The position numbers were made by a program, and so were the translations under genes. A DNA stretch of 64,000 nt from Pseudomonas sp. GV085 (lineage in GTDB: Bacteria; Pseudomonadota; Gammaproteobacteria; Pseudomonadales; Pseudomonadaceae), in NCBI RefSeq assembly GCF_003050925.1, contig NZ_QAOV01000002.1:62001-126000 (forward strand). Direction: 5' to 3'. Shown here piece after piece: positions 56,619 through 64,000 of the stretch. The notes beneath the pieces were generated by a model. That model saw only the letters and a list, made by a program, of their open reading frames with translations, was not told the DNA's origin and made no database searches. Numbering within the stretch: the first letter of the stretch is position 1; every line of letters begins with the position of its first letter.

Positions 56619-58010
56619 TTACGGCGAAAGTTCCTCCAAAATTCGCCCTTTAGTTTCAATTGCGAACATTGCTGTAATGCAGCCGGTAATCAAAAGAACA
56701 ACTGCAAACACACCAAAGACGTAATGTACACCAGCCCCTGATACCGCCACTCCGACAACTAGTGGTCCCGTAGCAGAGCCAAGCCGCAGCCAAGCACTGC
56801 CAATTCCCGTTCCCAGCGCACGCAGGCGAGTCGGAAATAATTCGGCAGAGTAGAGGTAAAGGGAAAAAGTAACAGTCTGTACTAAGGCATAACCCAAGCC
56901 CGCCAACACCAAAATCTGTAATGGTGTCGTCGCACCGGTAAGCGCTAGGCCTGCCAACGGCACTGCCCCTAGAAACAACGCACCGATGTACCAACGACGA
57001 CGCCCCACCTTGTCGATCAGCAACGCACAGATGACTGCTGCGACTACACCAGCAGCTGAGGTAATGAAGCCATAGGCCAAGCTGGTCTCGAGCGGAAGAT
57101 TAAAGTGCTGCCGGTAAAGTGTGGGCAGCCAAGTGATCAGACCGTTGGCAACCATGTATGCACCAAACCACAGGGCCCAGATCACCAGTGAGCGTTTGAA
57201 GTACATCCCATGGAACAGCTCTTTCCAACCCTGCTTAGCGTTAGGCTGCTGGATCTGTGGAACCTCCACGGGAGGCGCGAGGGTTTTACCGGCCTTTAGA
57301 GCGCTATTTTCCAAGCGCACGACAATACGGTCAGCCTCCTCAACTCTTCCTTTAGACGCCAACCAACGTGGTGATTCAAACAGGAAAAAGCGAAGCGGAA
57401 TCAATAGTGACGCTGGTATTAGACCGACTGCGAACATGGCTTTCCAACCATAGATTGGAACTAACAGGTAGCCGATGACGCCAGCACCAACCAGCCCTAG
57501 CAAGAACATGACCTCATATAGAAGAAAGAACTTTCCGCGTTTTTTCGAACCGATCAATTCATTTATATAAGCACTGGCGACCGGCACCTCTCCACCGGTC
57601 CCGATACCTTGGAGAAATCTAAAAGCCATCATCGCCGCCGCACTCGTTGCGAACAGGCATGCCACGTCCATTGCAACAAACAACAGAATGGTGAAGGTCA
57701 GTACTTTCATCCGACCGATGCGTTCGGCCAGCCAGCCAAAAATAAGCGCACCAAATAACTGCCCTAAATAACCAGCCGACAGAATCATACCGATCTGCGT
57801 GGCGGTAAGGTTCCATTCTTTTGCTAATACCGGCATGGCATAAGCAATTGCGATCACTGTGTAGCCATCAAAGAAGGTTGCAGCTCCGATAATATTTCTG
57901 GCCCAGAATACTTGTTTGGTAATAGGCAGGCGCTCAAGTCTTGCGCTTATATTTGCTTGGCTTTTTAACCCCTCCGTCAGGGGTTCCGTTTCTACATGCT
58001 GCATCAACAT
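56619..58010 (-). CDS. MFS transporter, 12 helices (sugar/aromatic acid:H+ symporter type)
   Basis: A 463-residue major-facilitator protein. Motif A between helices 2 and 3 is GWLAERIGRMKV; RFLQGIGTGGEVPVASAYI is the motif in helix 4-5; the second-half motif ALLIDKVGRRRWY is present. The ATG at 58010 has AAGGAAG upstream. It takes up the substrate of the neighbouring aldolase across the inner membrane, with the OprD porin in the outer membrane. Confidence 0.92.
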   Translation of the reverse strand: MLMQHVETEPLTEGLKSQANISARLERLPITKQVFWARNIIGAATFFDGYTVIAIAYAMPVLAKEWNLTATQIGMILSAGYLGQLFGALIFGWLAERIGRMKVLTFTILLFVAMDVACLFATSAAAMMAFRFLQGIGTGGEVPVASAYINELIGSKKRGKFFLLYEVMFLLGLVGAGVIGYLLVPIYGWKAMFAVGLIPASLLIPLRFFLFESPRWLASKGRVEEADRIVVRLENSALKAGKTLAPPVEVPQIQQPNAKQGWKELFHGMYFKRSLVIWALWFGAYMVANGLITWLPTLYRQHFNLPLETSLAYGFITSAAGVVAAVICALLIDKVGRRRWYIGALFLGAVPLAGLALTGATTPLQILVLAGLGYALVQTVTFSLYLYSAELFPTRLRALGTGIGSAWLRLGSATGPLVVGVAVSGAGVHYVFGVFAVVLLITGCITAMFAIETKGRILEELSP

Positions 58011-58143
58011 GGCACTTCCTTTTATTGTTTTCAAGCTTTAGAGGGCGAGCGGGTACCCGCCGTAGGAGTTAACAGTGCTATTCATGAACTGCTGTGTTGC
58101 GTGAGTTGTTCTATTTACCTCACGCTATTTACATTCGGAATAT

Positions 58144-58983
58144 TTAGCCAATGCTGCCGTTGGCCTCAAGAGCCTTGCCTATGTCAATAGCAGCTCTCAA
58201 TGTAGAAAGTAGTGCTAGGTCCTTAAGCTCTGTTTCAGTACATCTAATAGTGGGGGCGGCAATACTAATCGCGCCTACTGGATAACCGTCGATATCCAAG
58301 ACTGGCACCGCCAGTATTCTTAACCCCTCGGTGAAGAGAGACTCAGTCAGTAAGTAACCATCCTCTCGGATGCGCTCAAGCAACTCCGGCAGCGGGAGTT
58401 CAGTGGCGTGGGGCTTCACAGTGAAAGGCGCCAACGGTGTGAGTTGCTGGACTTTTTGAACTTCTCGTTCGGGTAAAAATGCCAGGATAGTCTGACCGAT
58501 CGCGGTTTGAGTTGCAGGGACGGTGGTGCCGACGCGAATATCGACACCTAGGCGCGTGATTCCAGCGCGAACCCGTTCCAAATAGAGCACATCGGCCCCT
58601 TGCAGAACCGCAAAGCTCGCAGCCTCACTTGTTTCGCTGACCAGGCCACGCAAAATTGGCCGGACGATACTACGCAAATCCGTACGAGCAATTGCGTGGA
58701 AACCTAGGTCGAGTACCTTGAGGGTCAGAGCGAAACGCCGGCTTTCTGGAATTCTCGATACGTATCCTAGATCGACCAGCGTGTTGAGCATGCGAAAGGT
58801 CGTACCAGGGTCGAGATCGGCGGCCAATGCGATCTGGCTCAACGTCATCTCTTCGTTTTCGGCAGAGAACGCTTCCAGCACGCGAAAACCTTTGGCCAAG
58901 GATTGCACGGTGCTGCGGGCCTTCTTTTCATCCAGATCCTGACTAGGCTCAGAACCGACGATGCTGTTTACAGCCTTATTCAT
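58144..58983 (-). CDS. IclR-family transcriptional regulator
   Basis: A 279-residue IclR protein. The N-terminal winged helix (residues about 25-90: SLAKGFRVLEAFS, MTLSQIALAADLDPGTTFRMLNTLVDLGYV) and the C-terminal effector domain (GTTVPATQTAIGQTILAFLPE, ISIAAPTIRCTETEL) are typical. AGGAGCG precedes the ATG at 58983, which is preferred over 59034. It lies upstream of the MFS gene on the same strand and probably regulates this catabolic group. The 59035-59349 gap holds nothing convincing. Confidence 0.9.
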   Translation of the reverse strand: MNKAVNSIVGSEPSQDLDEKKARSTVQSLAKGFRVLEAFSAENEEMTLSQIALAADLDPGTTFRMLNTLVDLGYVSRIPESRRFALTLKVLDLGFHAIARTDLRSIVRPILRGLVSETSEAASFAVLQGADVLYLERVRAGITRLGVDIRVGTTVPATQTAIGQTILAFLPEREVQKVQQLTPLAPFTVKPHATELPLPELLERIREDGYLLTESLFTEGLRILAVPVLDIDGYPVGAISIAAPTIRCTETELKDLALLSTLRAAIDIGKALEANGSIG

Positions 58984-59349
58984 CTTTTTCGCTCCTTTTT
59001 TGTTTTTTCGGATTGCGAAATATTTTTCTCTCAATTAGAATATCACTTTGGAAGCTCTCTTCCTATTCTTTTTGCAGCCATTAATTTGTCTTTATATTCT
59101 TTATAGAAATAAAGACATTTGCGCGTACTCCCTGCACTCGCTGCATATCTTAAGCAAATGGCGCTACGTCAGCGTCTTAACGCAAGCCTTGGAATCTTCG
59201 TATGCCCCGATGGCGTTGTCCGTCTGGTACTTTTTGACTACGGACTCAGCGGGTCGATTACATCCCCTCACGCGCGCCCGAAAGGCTATAACAGCTCATG
59301 TTTAAAGCGTACTCGCGATACCCATGGGGCATCGTGAGGGGGGCGTGGT

Positions 59350-60012
59350 TTTATAGAGAAGGCGCTTTCGACGAGTAGACGCTGTTGCTCAACGTGTACT
59401 GTCATATTGCCGGGCGGAGTAGAAGCACCGGGAGGTGGTCCTGTGTACCGCAAGACCGCATTTTGCGGCAGGATCTCACACAGGTAATCGTCAACGAATT
59501 TACATGCTCCTTGGTTCCGCGATTCCCCTGACGCCGGACCACTGACTGCAGATCTTTGTATCGCACCAGTTCAGCAGCTACGCAACCAACGGAAACGGAT
59601 ACAGCTGGTCTAGGCGAGCCAGCGGAACCTGTTCAGCATCCAATGCACGGCGATGAGCCAGGAGCTCATAGTAGATTTTCCCGGAGCAGATGATGACTGT
59701 TGTAATTTTCTGATGCCCGGTGCGCGTGGTAAACCGATCGCCCAGAACTTCCTGGAACGCACCCTTGCTGAACTCGGCCAACTGGCTGACCGCTTCCGGA
59801 TGTCTCAACGACGATTTTGGCGTCATCACGATCAATGGGCGCGGCGTGGAGTACAGGGCCGGATATCGCAATAAATGGAAGAACTGAACCGGAGTGGTCG
59901 GCTGGCAGACTCGCATATTGCCCTGTCTACGCACCTCGCAATTCTGCGGATTCAACACGGCATGGCAATGGCTAAAAGTCCCTCGCTCACAATCCTCACC
60001 GCTCAACCTCAC
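59350..60012 (-). pseudogene. C-terminal fragment of a 2-oxoglutarate dehydrogenase E1-like gene
   Basis: The first stretch (60012-59578) reads RLSGEDCERGTFSHCHAVL, PTTPVQFFHLLRYP, LIVMTPKSSLRHPEAVS and ICSGKIYYELLAHRR, which is the C-terminal transketolase-like domain of SucA/OGDH E1. Past a stop, the homology goes on in other frames: AELVRYKDLQSVVW, then CKFVDDYLCEILPQNAVLRYTGP and MTVHVEQQRLLVESAF. There are at least two frame disruptions, and the first ~750 residues of the protein are missing. It is a dead fragment, not a gene. Confidence 0.82.
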
Positions 60013-60112
60013 ATCAATACTGGCAGACAGTGCGGAAGCTGTAGGTAGGGTGGGGTGATGGTGTCCATCTATTTAAATGGACATCATTTTTAGCCCAGAC
60101 GAGCGGATCACC

Positions 60113-60240
60113 ATGCGCCAACGAACCTCTTATCCAAAGCCTTTCAAAGCGCAAGTCGCCCAGGAATGCTTGCGACCGGGCGCCTCTGTTGCCAGTGTTT
60201 CGATGAATCACGGCATTGACGCCAATGTCATGTGCCAATG
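60113..60240 (+). pseudogene. IS66-family TnpA fragment
   Basis: From the ATG at 60113: MRQRTSYPKPFKAQVAQECL, then PGASVASVSMNHGIDANVMCQW, the N-terminal helix-turn-helix of IS66 OrfA (TnpA). After about 43 residues the homology ends at a junction with a lactonase fragment and the frame stops. No IS66 TnpB or TnpC is present. A small inverted repeat GTCCAT/ATGGAC is just upstream. Confidence 0.75.
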
Positions 60241-60385
60241 GTTGCTGGCCACGGCAATCTGAGTCAATGCGCCGCTGCTGTCATTGATTGAAAATGCGGT
60301 GATCGTGCCGCTCATTTCGCCGACCACGAACAGGTGTTTTCCATCAGGGGAAAGTTCAGGTGCCGAGGCCCGGGGCGCTGATCAG
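60241..60385 (-). pseudogene. Lactonase-family (beta-propeller) gene fragment
   Basis: Minus-strand translation gives ELSPDGKHLFVVGEMSGTI and TAFSINDSSGALTQIAVAS, one blade of the 6-phosphogluconolactonase/lactonase beta-propeller family. Further upstream PGLGPRHL continues the repeat in another frame, so a one-base deletion is present. It abuts the IS66 fragment directly, marking a recombination junction. The short 60386-60452 gap has no feature. Confidence 0.65.
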
Positions 60386-60452
60386 CATCAGCGCGGGGCA
60401 ATTTGATGGGGTAAATTGGAAGTCAGTGTCGTACCCCGCTCAGGCTGGAGAC

Positions 60453-61460
60453 TCAGTCCTGACCTTGATATACCGCGTCCACGATTTTTTCAGTCAGCGC
60501 CACGGTGTTAGCCTGGTCAAGCGTCGCGGGCGTGAACGGCTGCCCCATCGCCAACTCCCCGAAAGAGTCTGCCGTGTCGATATAGCGCATGGCTGACTTC
60601 ATATCCTTCCAGCCGACGTACGTCATCAGCGCTTTAATATCCCAGCCATTGGCCGCCGCCCAGGTGGCGAAGCCGCGACGCAGTGAGTGACTGGTGTACA
60701 GATCACCGGACACACCCGCGCGATTGAAAATTCGTCGCAGCAATGGAATCAGGCTGTTGGCATTCAAGCCGTCCTCCGCCAGGTGCCCCCAACGATCGAG
60801 TTTTCGGAAGACCGGTCCCTGCGCAATGCCGGCGACCCTAATCCAGTTCACATAAGCCTGAACGGGGCAGAGCTTTTTCAGCGCGGGCGTGCGGAACGTC
60901 GTCCCGCGGTGCTGACGATCGCCTTTGCTGTGCGGCAGGTAGAAGGTAATGCCCACCCCGGCTTGCGCCTGGGTGTGTTCGACCTGCAAGCGCGACAGCT
61001 CATCCCCGCGGAAACCTCGCCAGAAGCCAATCAGCACCAAGGCCATGTCCCGCCGGCTGCGCAGCAGGGCGGCCAGGTCCTGGCGGGCGGCCGCTTGCGC
61101 AGCCTCTTGCTCCAGCCACTGAACGGCCTGCTCCAGGTGTTGCAGGAGCAGGGGAGTGGCTTGTTTTTCCTGGGCGGGATGCAGCGCCCGAATGCCCTTG
61201 ATCATCTGCCGCACCGCCGGCGTCTTGGTCGGATCCGGGAAGCCCTGGGTGATGTGCCATTGGGCGAGGGCAGCCAAACGTTGCTTCAGCGTGCTGATGG
61301 CATGCTGGTCGGCGTACTCGGCGAGGTAACGCACGATGCCGTCCCCCGTTGCCGGCAGAAACCCACCCCAGGTCACTTCGAAGTGTTCCACTGCCGCGCG
61401 ATAGCTGCGCCGGGTGTTGTCCCGGGTGCCGGCCTGCAGATAGCGATCCGCCTTGTTCAT
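60453..61460 (-). CDS. Tyrosine site-specific recombinase/integrase
   Basis: A 335-residue phage-type integrase. An N-terminal SAM-like core-binding domain (residues about 10-95) precedes the catalytic domain with Arg151 (RGFRGDEL), HSLRR (His258, Arg261), Trp284 (YVGWKD) and the nucleophile Tyr293 (MRYID). All catalytic residues are intact. It is divergent from the KfrA-like gene at 61641 and lies at the edge of a region of gene fragments. This suggests a mobile island; no att repeat was identified. Confidence 0.92.
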   Translation of the reverse strand: MNKADRYLQAGTRDNTRRSYRAAVEHFEVTWGGFLPATGDGIVRYLAEYADQHAISTLKQRLAALAQWHITQGFPDPTKTPAVRQMIKGIRALHPAQEKQATPLLLQHLEQAVQWLEQEAAQAAARQDLAALLRSRRDMALVLIGFWRGFRGDELSRLQVEHTQAQAGVGITFYLPHSKGDRQHRGTTFRTPALKKLCPVQAYVNWIRVAGIAQGPVFRKLDRWGHLAEDGLNANSLIPLLRRIFNRAGVSGDLYTSHSLRRGFATWAAANGWDIKALMTYVGWKDMKSAMRYIDTADSFGELAMGQPFTPATLDQANTVALTEKIVDAVYQGQD

Positions 61461-61640
61461 CTCGACCCTTCTACGTGAAACGTACCTTTTCCGGTGCCAG
61501 AAAAAGCCAAAAACAGCTCTATGATGCGATAACGCTCCATTATTTTATCAAAGAATCACTCTATATTGTTCTTTTTATAGCAGTAAAGTGCTATGTATAT
61601 ACGTGGTATGTAAAACAGTACGAAATCGTAGGAGAGGAAA

Positions 61641-62648
61641 ATGGCACGCGGCGGAATTAACAAGGCGATTGTCCAAAAAGCCCGGGAATCGCTGCTTGCT
61701 CGGGGAGAGAATCCGAGCATCGACGCCGTGCGCATCGAGTTGGGAAATACCGGCTCAAAGACCACTATTCACCGTTATTTGAAGGAAATAGAAGATTTTG
61801 ACCCTCGACCACGAGCCTCTAGAGAGCGGCTGAGTGATGAATTAACCGAGCTTGTTGCCGGCCTCTTAGAGCGAATGACGGAGGAGGGAGGCGAAGCTCT
61901 TGCGTACGCCCAGGCGCGCTTCGACGAGCAGCGTAGCGAGCTCGAGCGAAAGCTCGACGGCTTGAGTGCCGAACTCACCTCATTGCAGCGTGAAGTGGAT
62001 AGTCAGAAAGGAGCGTTAGCGCTTCAAGCGGATGAGTTGCAGATCTGTCAGACAAGCCTGCAAGCCGAGCTCACTCGCAATGCTCGCCTGAGCCAAAGCT
62101 GTGCTGACCAGGAGGTACGGGTGCATGAGAAAGACGAGCAGATTCGCTCCCTGGAAGAAAAGCACTCGCATGCTCGTGACGCACTTGAGCACTACCGAGC
62201 GGCCGTAAAGGATCAGCGCGACCAAGAGCAACGTCGTCACGAAGGGCAGGTGCAGCAAGTTCAGGTTGAGCTGCGACAGCTGCAGCAAACGTTGATGCTC
62301 AAGCAGGACGAACTGACTCGACTCAATAGAGATAACGAGCGCTTATTAAGTGAGGCGCGACAGCAGGCCAAGGCGGCGGCGACGCATGAAGACGCGGCGC
62401 TTCGTTTGAGCGGTGAGATTGCTGCCATGAAGACAGCAGTTGCCAAGGCAGACGGGGCAAAAGAAATGCTCCAGGAACAGCTAGGCATATCGCGTGCCGA
62501 ATCCAAGCAGCTAGAGGAGGGTTTGGCGCAGGCTAGCTGGCAACTGGCGGAAGCCACGAGGTTGTTGGAGCAATATTCCGTGGAGCTCACTCAGCTTCGA
62601 CACACCACGAATCATCCTGAACCTGACAACGAAAGCATCGCAAAATAA
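61641..62648 (+). CDS. KfrA-like DNA-binding coiled-coil protein
   Basis: A 335-residue protein. Residues 1-50 form the KfrA N-terminal DNA-binding domain (ARGGINKAIVQKARESLLA, IELGNTGSKTTIHRYLKEIE). From about residue 90 to the end it is one long Glu/Gln/Leu heptad-rich coiled coil. KfrA proteins of plasmids autoregulate and act in segregation or DNA organisation. AGGAGAGG precedes the ATG. It is divergent from the integrase over 180 bp, a recurrent recombinase/KfrA arrangement on mobile islands. The role here is inferred. Confidence 0.88.
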   Translation: MARGGINKAIVQKARESLLARGENPSIDAVRIELGNTGSKTTIHRYLKEIEDFDPRPRASRERLSDELTELVAGLLERMTEEGGEALAYAQARFDEQRSELERKLDGLSAELTSLQREVDSQKGALALQADELQICQTSLQAELTRNARLSQSCADQEVRVHEKDEQIRSLEEKHSHARDALEHYRAAVKDQRDQEQRRHEGQVQQVQVELRQLQQTLMLKQDELTRLNRDNERLLSEARQQAKAAATHEDAALRLSGEIAAMKTAVAKADGAKEMLQEQLGISRAESKQLEEGLAQASWQLAEATRLLEQYSVELTQLRHTTNHPEPDNESIAK

Positions 62649-62666
62649 GACCAAGGGGGAGTTCGA

Positions 62667-62855
62667 TTGAGCAAATTTGACGTGGCGTGCAGCGGTTCCG
62701 TTGGAAACACTCTTGACCTCAAGTACGCGCATGAGCGCCTAAGTCGGATGGTTTTTTCGAACGATTGTTCGGGCCTACTGAAGCGTATTGGTCGAGTCGC
62801 GTCACGCGTGAAGAAAGTGACGCCCGAAATGAGCAGAGAGGGCCTTGGTGCGTAG
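62667..62855 (+). CDS. Possible small protein after the KfrA-like gene (TTG start)
   Basis: A 62-codon frame with a TTG start preceded by GGGGGAG at good spacing, 18 bp after the kfrA-like stop. The product is basic (SKFDVACSGSVGNTLDLKY, then a helix with RIGRVASRVKKV) and unrecognised. Operon position and ribosome-binding site favour translation; the TTG start and lack of homology leave it doubtful. Confidence 0.4.
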   Translation: MSKFDVACSGSVGNTLDLKYAHERLSRMVFSNDCSGLLKRIGRVASRVKKVTPEMSREGLGA

Positions 62856-62950
62856 AGGGGCTATATTTTAGTGGATGTTTTGACCTACGTCCTTTGAGAG
62901 GGGGGGCCGCCTAGATAACGGGGCGCTTTAATCCCTACTAAGGAGTTTTT

Positions 62951-63184
62951 ATGCAGTGAAAGAAGGTTGCATGCTCGTTCCCGCCCTTATCGGCTCGTCA
63001 TCAGTATGACGTTCCAGATCTTGCAAAGCTGGATGTTCAATCTGATTGGGTGGAATTACAACTTCTGGTATGCGCTGTACCGCTTTACCTTTCCATTCGT
63101 GATCAAATATCTCTCATTCGCACTCAGCAAAGTACAGAGGGTGCCCCAGCCTCAGATCTCAAGCAAATCCAGAGCATCCGTTAG
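62951..63184 (+). pseudogene. Small gene with an in-frame TGA at codon 3
   Basis: A strong AAGGAG is 5 nt before the ATG at 62951, but the third codon is TGA (62957-62959). The same frame is then open for 74 codons to TAG, with a protein-like sequence (YDVPDLAKLDVQSDWVELQL, later LYLSIRDQISLIRTQQST). It is most simply a nonsense-mutated gene. The alternative 143-codon frame at 62967 runs over the same DNA with less natural composition. No family recognised. Confidence 0.4.
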
Positions 63185-63405
63185 TACACCTGGCCGTCAG
63201 AATTTGTGCGTGTGCTGTGACGATCATTTGCGCGCGACTTTAAATAAGGGTCTGCTGCCCCCGTTTTGTTGGCGTTGCTTATATTCTTCTAGGCTCGATT
63301 GGAAAAGAAAAGTTAGTCGACGCAGCCACCAATGGAATCCCGATCACCTCACGACTGCGCAATTGCATGGACGTTTTCTGCCTGTCGCGACCGGCTGAAA
63401 ACGAC

Positions 63406-63585
63406 CGATTCTGTTGAAAAAGTCGGCCATGGTTTGCGCATCAGAAAAGTACGCGTCCGAGATTGAAATTTTTACATTTGGCAGAGGCATCCGGACTCGG
63501 ATTTCACGTAGCAGCGTGCAAAAAAGGCGTTTTAACCAGTCAATGATCAGGCAGTTTGGGCAGAGCGACTTTTTCAACAGAATCG
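63406..63585. mobile_element. MITE-like element with perfect 20-bp terminal inverted repeats
   Basis: CGATTCTGTTGAAAAAGTCG at 63406-63425 and its exact complement at 63566-63585, bounding 180 bp with no intact gene. The ends resemble insertion-sequence termini common in Pseudomonas, but no transposase is nearby. A minus frame across it (63344-63577) runs through one repeat end into flanking DNA and is probably not a gene. Confidence 0.8.
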
Positions 63586-63604
63586 ACCCATAGCAGACAT
63601 CAGT

Positions 63605-63790
63605 TTACGGGCCACGGTTATAGATGGGCCAGGCTATGAAAGCCGCGAACAGAGAGAGGAGTATCAAGCCGCCGACGGCAACTGCCCACCCCCATGCAAA
63701 ACCACTTTCTCCTTTGAAACGACCGCCACTCAGCAAGCCCAGCACGTAAACGCCAATGCGATGAGCTACTACATCTAAGATGAAGTCCAT
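63605..63790 (-). CDS. Small membrane protein, one or two helices
   Basis: A 61-residue protein from the ATG at 63790, with GAGGATCAA upstream. The sequence MDFILDVVAHRIGVYVLGLL has an amphipathic start, and WGWAVAVGGLILLSLFAAFI is a clear membrane helix near the C-terminus, followed by AWPIYNRGP. The internal start is preferred over 63829 because of its ribosome-binding site. Function unknown. It lies between the MITE and a single related terminal sequence. Confidence 0.65.
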   Translation of the reverse strand: MDFILDVVAHRIGVYVLGLLSGGRFKGESGFAWGWAVAVGGLILLSLFAAFIAWPIYNRGP

Positions 63791-63848
63791 TTGATCCTCA
63801 TGTCTCCTTGTCGGATTTCCTATGCACATCCGGATGACCGCTTCTGGG

Positions 63849-63869
63849 CCGATTGAGTTGAAAAAGACG
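63849..63869 (+). repeat. Diverged single copy of the MITE end sequence
   Basis: CCGATTGAGTTGAAAAAGACG matches the left MITE end CCGATTCTGTTGAAAAAGTCG at 18 of 21 positions. No inverted partner is seen before the window ends. The remaining bases to 64000 have no recognisable gene. Confidence 0.5.
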
Positions 63870-64000
63870 TTTTTCTGAAATGGCCAGCAGAGCGATCGGT
63901 GAATACACCATTTTGGGACGCTGCCACGTGAAATCTGAGTCCGGCAGCCACTCTCGGAAGTAATGATTTCAATCTCAGACGCGTGCTTTACTGCTGCGGA

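Noticed and set aside
62957..63000. SECIS element making the 62951 ORF a selenoprotein
   Set aside because: No stable stem-loop with a suitable apical loop could be drawn at the required distance after the TGA.
62967..63398. 143-codon frame with several Cys residues
   Set aside because: No usable ribosome-binding site; it overlaps the better-looking frame with the strong AAGGAG at 62951.
63344..63577. 77-codon minus-strand frame across the MITE
   Set aside because: It runs through one terminal repeat into flanking DNA, has no ribosome-binding site and matches no family.
1..64000. CRISPR arrays, rRNA genes, complete prophage
   Set aside because: No regularly spaced repeats, rRNA segments or phage structural genes were seen; the lone integrase is better explained as an island recombinase.

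Overview
The window reads as a chromosomal segment of a Pseudomonas, most likely of the P. fluorescens group. Supporting signs are the high-GC coding style, three OprD-type porins, three Pseudomonas-style REP doublets (REPINs), many LysR regulators, and a complete selA-selB-selC selenocysteine block behind fdhE. No sequence search was possible, so the genus is inferred from gene content and protein style.

Layout. (1) 1-4149: the end of a formate dehydrogenase/selenocysteine operon (fdhE 3' part, selA, selB, tRNA-Sec). (2) 4158-10206: single genes with REPINs between them (OprD porin, isochorismatase-like hydrolase, DUF1254/DUF1214 protein, exported alpha/beta hydrolase, DUF985 cupin). (3) about 10229-17040, possibly to 18.3 kb: an AT-richer Tn7/Tn5053-like transposition module (tniA, tniB, a second AAA protein with a degenerate Walker A, tniQ, a small gene) plus an unknown gene and a KfrA-N-type protein. 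tniA is split by a -1 shift at a run of nine A inside the DDE domain. (4) 18349-29814 and 39668-53550: two halves of one folate-linked N-demethylation system. They hold two dimethylglycine/sarcosine dehydrogenase-like flavoproteins, ETF alpha/beta, ETF-quinone oxidoreductase, FolD, PurU, GlyA, serine deaminase, a polyamine-type ABC transporter with a second orphan binding protein, a beta-alanine-type aminotransferase with MmsA, and a FolK-HTH fusion. Three promoters in these halves share one 41-bp motif with identical internal spacing. (5) 29972-39385, inserted between the halves: an OprD porin, DctA, a 2-pyrone-4,6-dicarboxylate lactonase-like enzyme, GalB/GalC/GalD-like enzymes and two LysR regulators, i.e. 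the lower protocatechuate/gallate meta-cleavage route without a ring-cleaving dioxygenase. (6) 54135-58983: OprD porin, DapA-family aldolase, MFS transporter and IclR regulator. (7) 59350-64000: an island edge with gene debris (2-oxoglutarate dehydrogenase E1, IS66 TnpA, lactonase), a tyrosine recombinase divergent from a KfrA-like coiled-coil protein, a gene with an early in-frame TGA, and a MITE with perfect 20-bp ends.

How it fits together. In blocks 4a/4b the dehydrogenases would strip N-methyl groups onto tetrahydrofolate. Electrons would go through ETF and ETF-QO to quinone. The one-carbon units would leave through FolD/PurU as formate, or through GlyA as serine, which SdaA turns into pyruvate. 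The aminotransferase/MmsA pair suggests that a methylated beta-amino acid may be one substrate. The shared promoter motif lies next to the LysR gene at 21904, the likeliest regulator.
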